Shown: positions 12,442 through 13,089 of the stretch, one piece after another
Layout: each line of letters begins with the position of its first letter
Position numbering within the stretch: position 1 is the first letter of the stretch
Source: Fredericiella sp038205395
Lineage (GTDB): Bacteria > Chloroflexota > Anaerolineae > Caldilineales > Caldilineaceae
DNA length: 13,089 bases
Direction: 5' to 3'
Assembly (NCBI GenBank): GCA_038205395.1
Contig: JBBRBX010000134.1
Location: forward strand, 1 to 13,089
Notes under the pieces: generated by a model
Databases searched by the model: none
The model's input: the letters and a program-made list of their open reading frames with translations, nothing else
Told to the model about the DNA's origin: nothing
Program-made: the position numbers and the translations under genes

Positions 12442-13089
12442 CTAAACCAGTATATCACAGGCAGCCAGATCGATGACGAGATTGGCTCCTGCGCGTACAA
12501 AAACGGGAATACGGTCAAGCGGCGCCGCAACTGTCAGCCATTGCCTGCCCTGAGTGGGTGCGCCGCTCCAGAAATCCTGCCACTGACCGGGGGGCAAGTA
12601 CAGCCGGCGCGTTGTGGCCCCCTCTTCAACGACAGGCGCCACCAGCAGATCGCGCCCAAGCCGGTACTGATCGAATATCTGCCAGGCCGTTGGGTCGTCA
12701 GCATTGTCAAGCAGCAGCGGGCGCAGCAGTGGTTCGCCGTTGGCGACGCAATAGGCTGCCTCGGCGGCCAGATAGGGGATCAACTGCATGCGTAGCTTGG
12801 CAAATGAGCGGTAAATGGGAATCACACGCTCGTCGCCGCTATGTGCTTGAATGTGCCAGGGTGTGCGATCTTTGGAAGGTGCACCGGGCTGGCGATACTC
12901 GCTGTGATACTGCATGATTGGGCAGAATGCCGCCATGGCCGACGCGCGCAAATAAAGCTCGGCGCTCGGCAGTTCTTCGCTAAAGCCGGCGATATCCCAG
13001 CCCCAGAAGAGAATACCGCTCAAGGCCGCCGACAGGCCCGCGTGCAGCGAACGGCGGTAGGCCTCCCATGTAGAGTTTTCGTCGCCCGC
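12442..13089 (-). CDS. GH31 family glycosidase (alpha-glucosidase/alpha-xylosidase-like), C-terminal part
   Basis: 215 residues of a larger family 31 glycoside hydrolase enter from the right edge; the start is outside the window. The first visible residues include GDENSTWEAYR. Its Asp (codon 13083-13081) aligns with the GH31 acid/base catalyst region. This is followed by LSGILFWGWDIAGF, ELYLRASAMAAFCPIMQYHSE, LRMQLIPYL and the proximal beta-sandwich marker RIPVFVRAGA. The nucleophile Asp lies beyond the window. The protein stops only about 12 residues after VFVRAGA, so the distal C-terminal domain found in many relatives is missing; this may be a subfamily feature or a truncation. An internal TTG at 13023 is not a start, because the frame is open to the edge. 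The substrate is probably an alpha-linked glucoside or xyloside, but this is not resolved here. Confidence 0.92.
   Translation of the reverse strand, partial: AGDENSTWEAYRRSLHAGLSAALSGILFWGWDIAGFSEELPSAELYLRASAMAAFCPIMQYHSEYRQPGAPSKDRTPWHIQAHSGDERVIPIYRSFAKLRMQLIPYLAAEAAYCVANGEPLLRPLLLDNADDPTAWQIFDQYRLGRDLLVAPVVEEGATTRRLYLPPGQWQDFWSGAPTQGRQWLTVAAPLDRIPVFVRAGANLVIDLAACDILV
12449..12457 (-). promoter_or_regulatory. Possible extended -10 promoter for the helicase gene
   Basis: On the minus strand TGATATACT (12457-12449) fits an extended -10 element (TGnTATAAT with one mismatch). It lies in the last codons of the GH31 gene, about 32 bp before the helicase ATG. I see no good -35. If real, it lets the helicase be transcribed independently of the glycosidase. 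Confidence 0.35.

Noticed and set aside
13021..13023. TTG as the start of the GH31 ORF
   Set aside because: The frame stays open to the window edge and the upstream residues (GDENSTWEAYR...) are conserved GH31 sequence, so the TTG is an internal leucine codon.
1..13089. Mobile element or phage island
   Set aside because: No transposase, integrase, terminal inverted repeat, tRNA attachment site or phage gene was found. The truncations at 3771 and 5205 are explained by simple deletions.

Overview
The window is about 13 kb of G+C-rich bacterial chromosome with high coding density. It probably comes from a heterotrophic, pigmented member of the Chloroflexota (Anaerolineae/Caldilineae type). That placement is an inference from gene content (fused CrtYc/CrtYd-type lycopene cyclase, CruF-type hydratase, several glycoside hydrolases, a CUT2 importer whose lipoprotein has an Ala/Pro/Asp-rich linker). 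No rRNA or marker phylogeny is available here.

Left block, minus strand (1-3563). A LacI-family regulator is followed by a tight three-gene run: fused lycopene cyclase, alpha/beta hydrolase, and a CruF-like carotenoid 1,2-hydratase (DUF422) that runs off the left edge. Gaps of 10 and 12 bp, and a Shine-Dalgarno that overlaps a stop codon, mark these three as one operon. Cyclase plus hydratase suggests a carotenoid with one cyclised end and one hydroxylated end. The hydrolase between them has no obvious assigned role.

Centre, plus strand (3564-6849). A strong sigma70-like promoter with a palindromic operator at its start site diverges from lacI. The first coding sequence downstream is only the last ~34 codons of a CUT1 (MalG-type) sugar ABC permease. 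Then come an intact MFS transporter, the first ~50 codons of a GH29 alpha-L-fucosidase, and a complete second GH29. The locus therefore reads as a LacI-controlled fucoside-utilisation operon that has lost most of an ABC importer and most of one fucosidase. Between MFS and the GH29 fragment, a 13-bp unit is present three times. Removing the extra copies restores an ATGA stop/start overlap, so the repeat expansion appears to have truncated the MFS tail and uncoupled the two genes.

Right-centre, plus strand (6873-10884). A promoter with perfect -35 and -10 hexamers drives a CUT2 (Rbs/Mgl-type) importer: lipoprotein binding protein, double-domain ATPase, permease. Two hairpins lie between the binding protein and the ATPase, where they could set the expression ratio. 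A 7-codon mini-ORF may couple translation into the ATPase. A strong bidirectional terminator closes the operon.

Right edge, minus strand (10915-13089). A DEAD-box RNA helicase converges on that terminator. Upstream of it lies the C-terminal part of a GH31 glycosidase that enters from beyond the window. I see no CRISPR array, tRNA, rRNA, insertion sequence or phage gene. The most notable material is the decay and rearrangement of the fucoside operon and the hydrolase inside the carotenoid operon.
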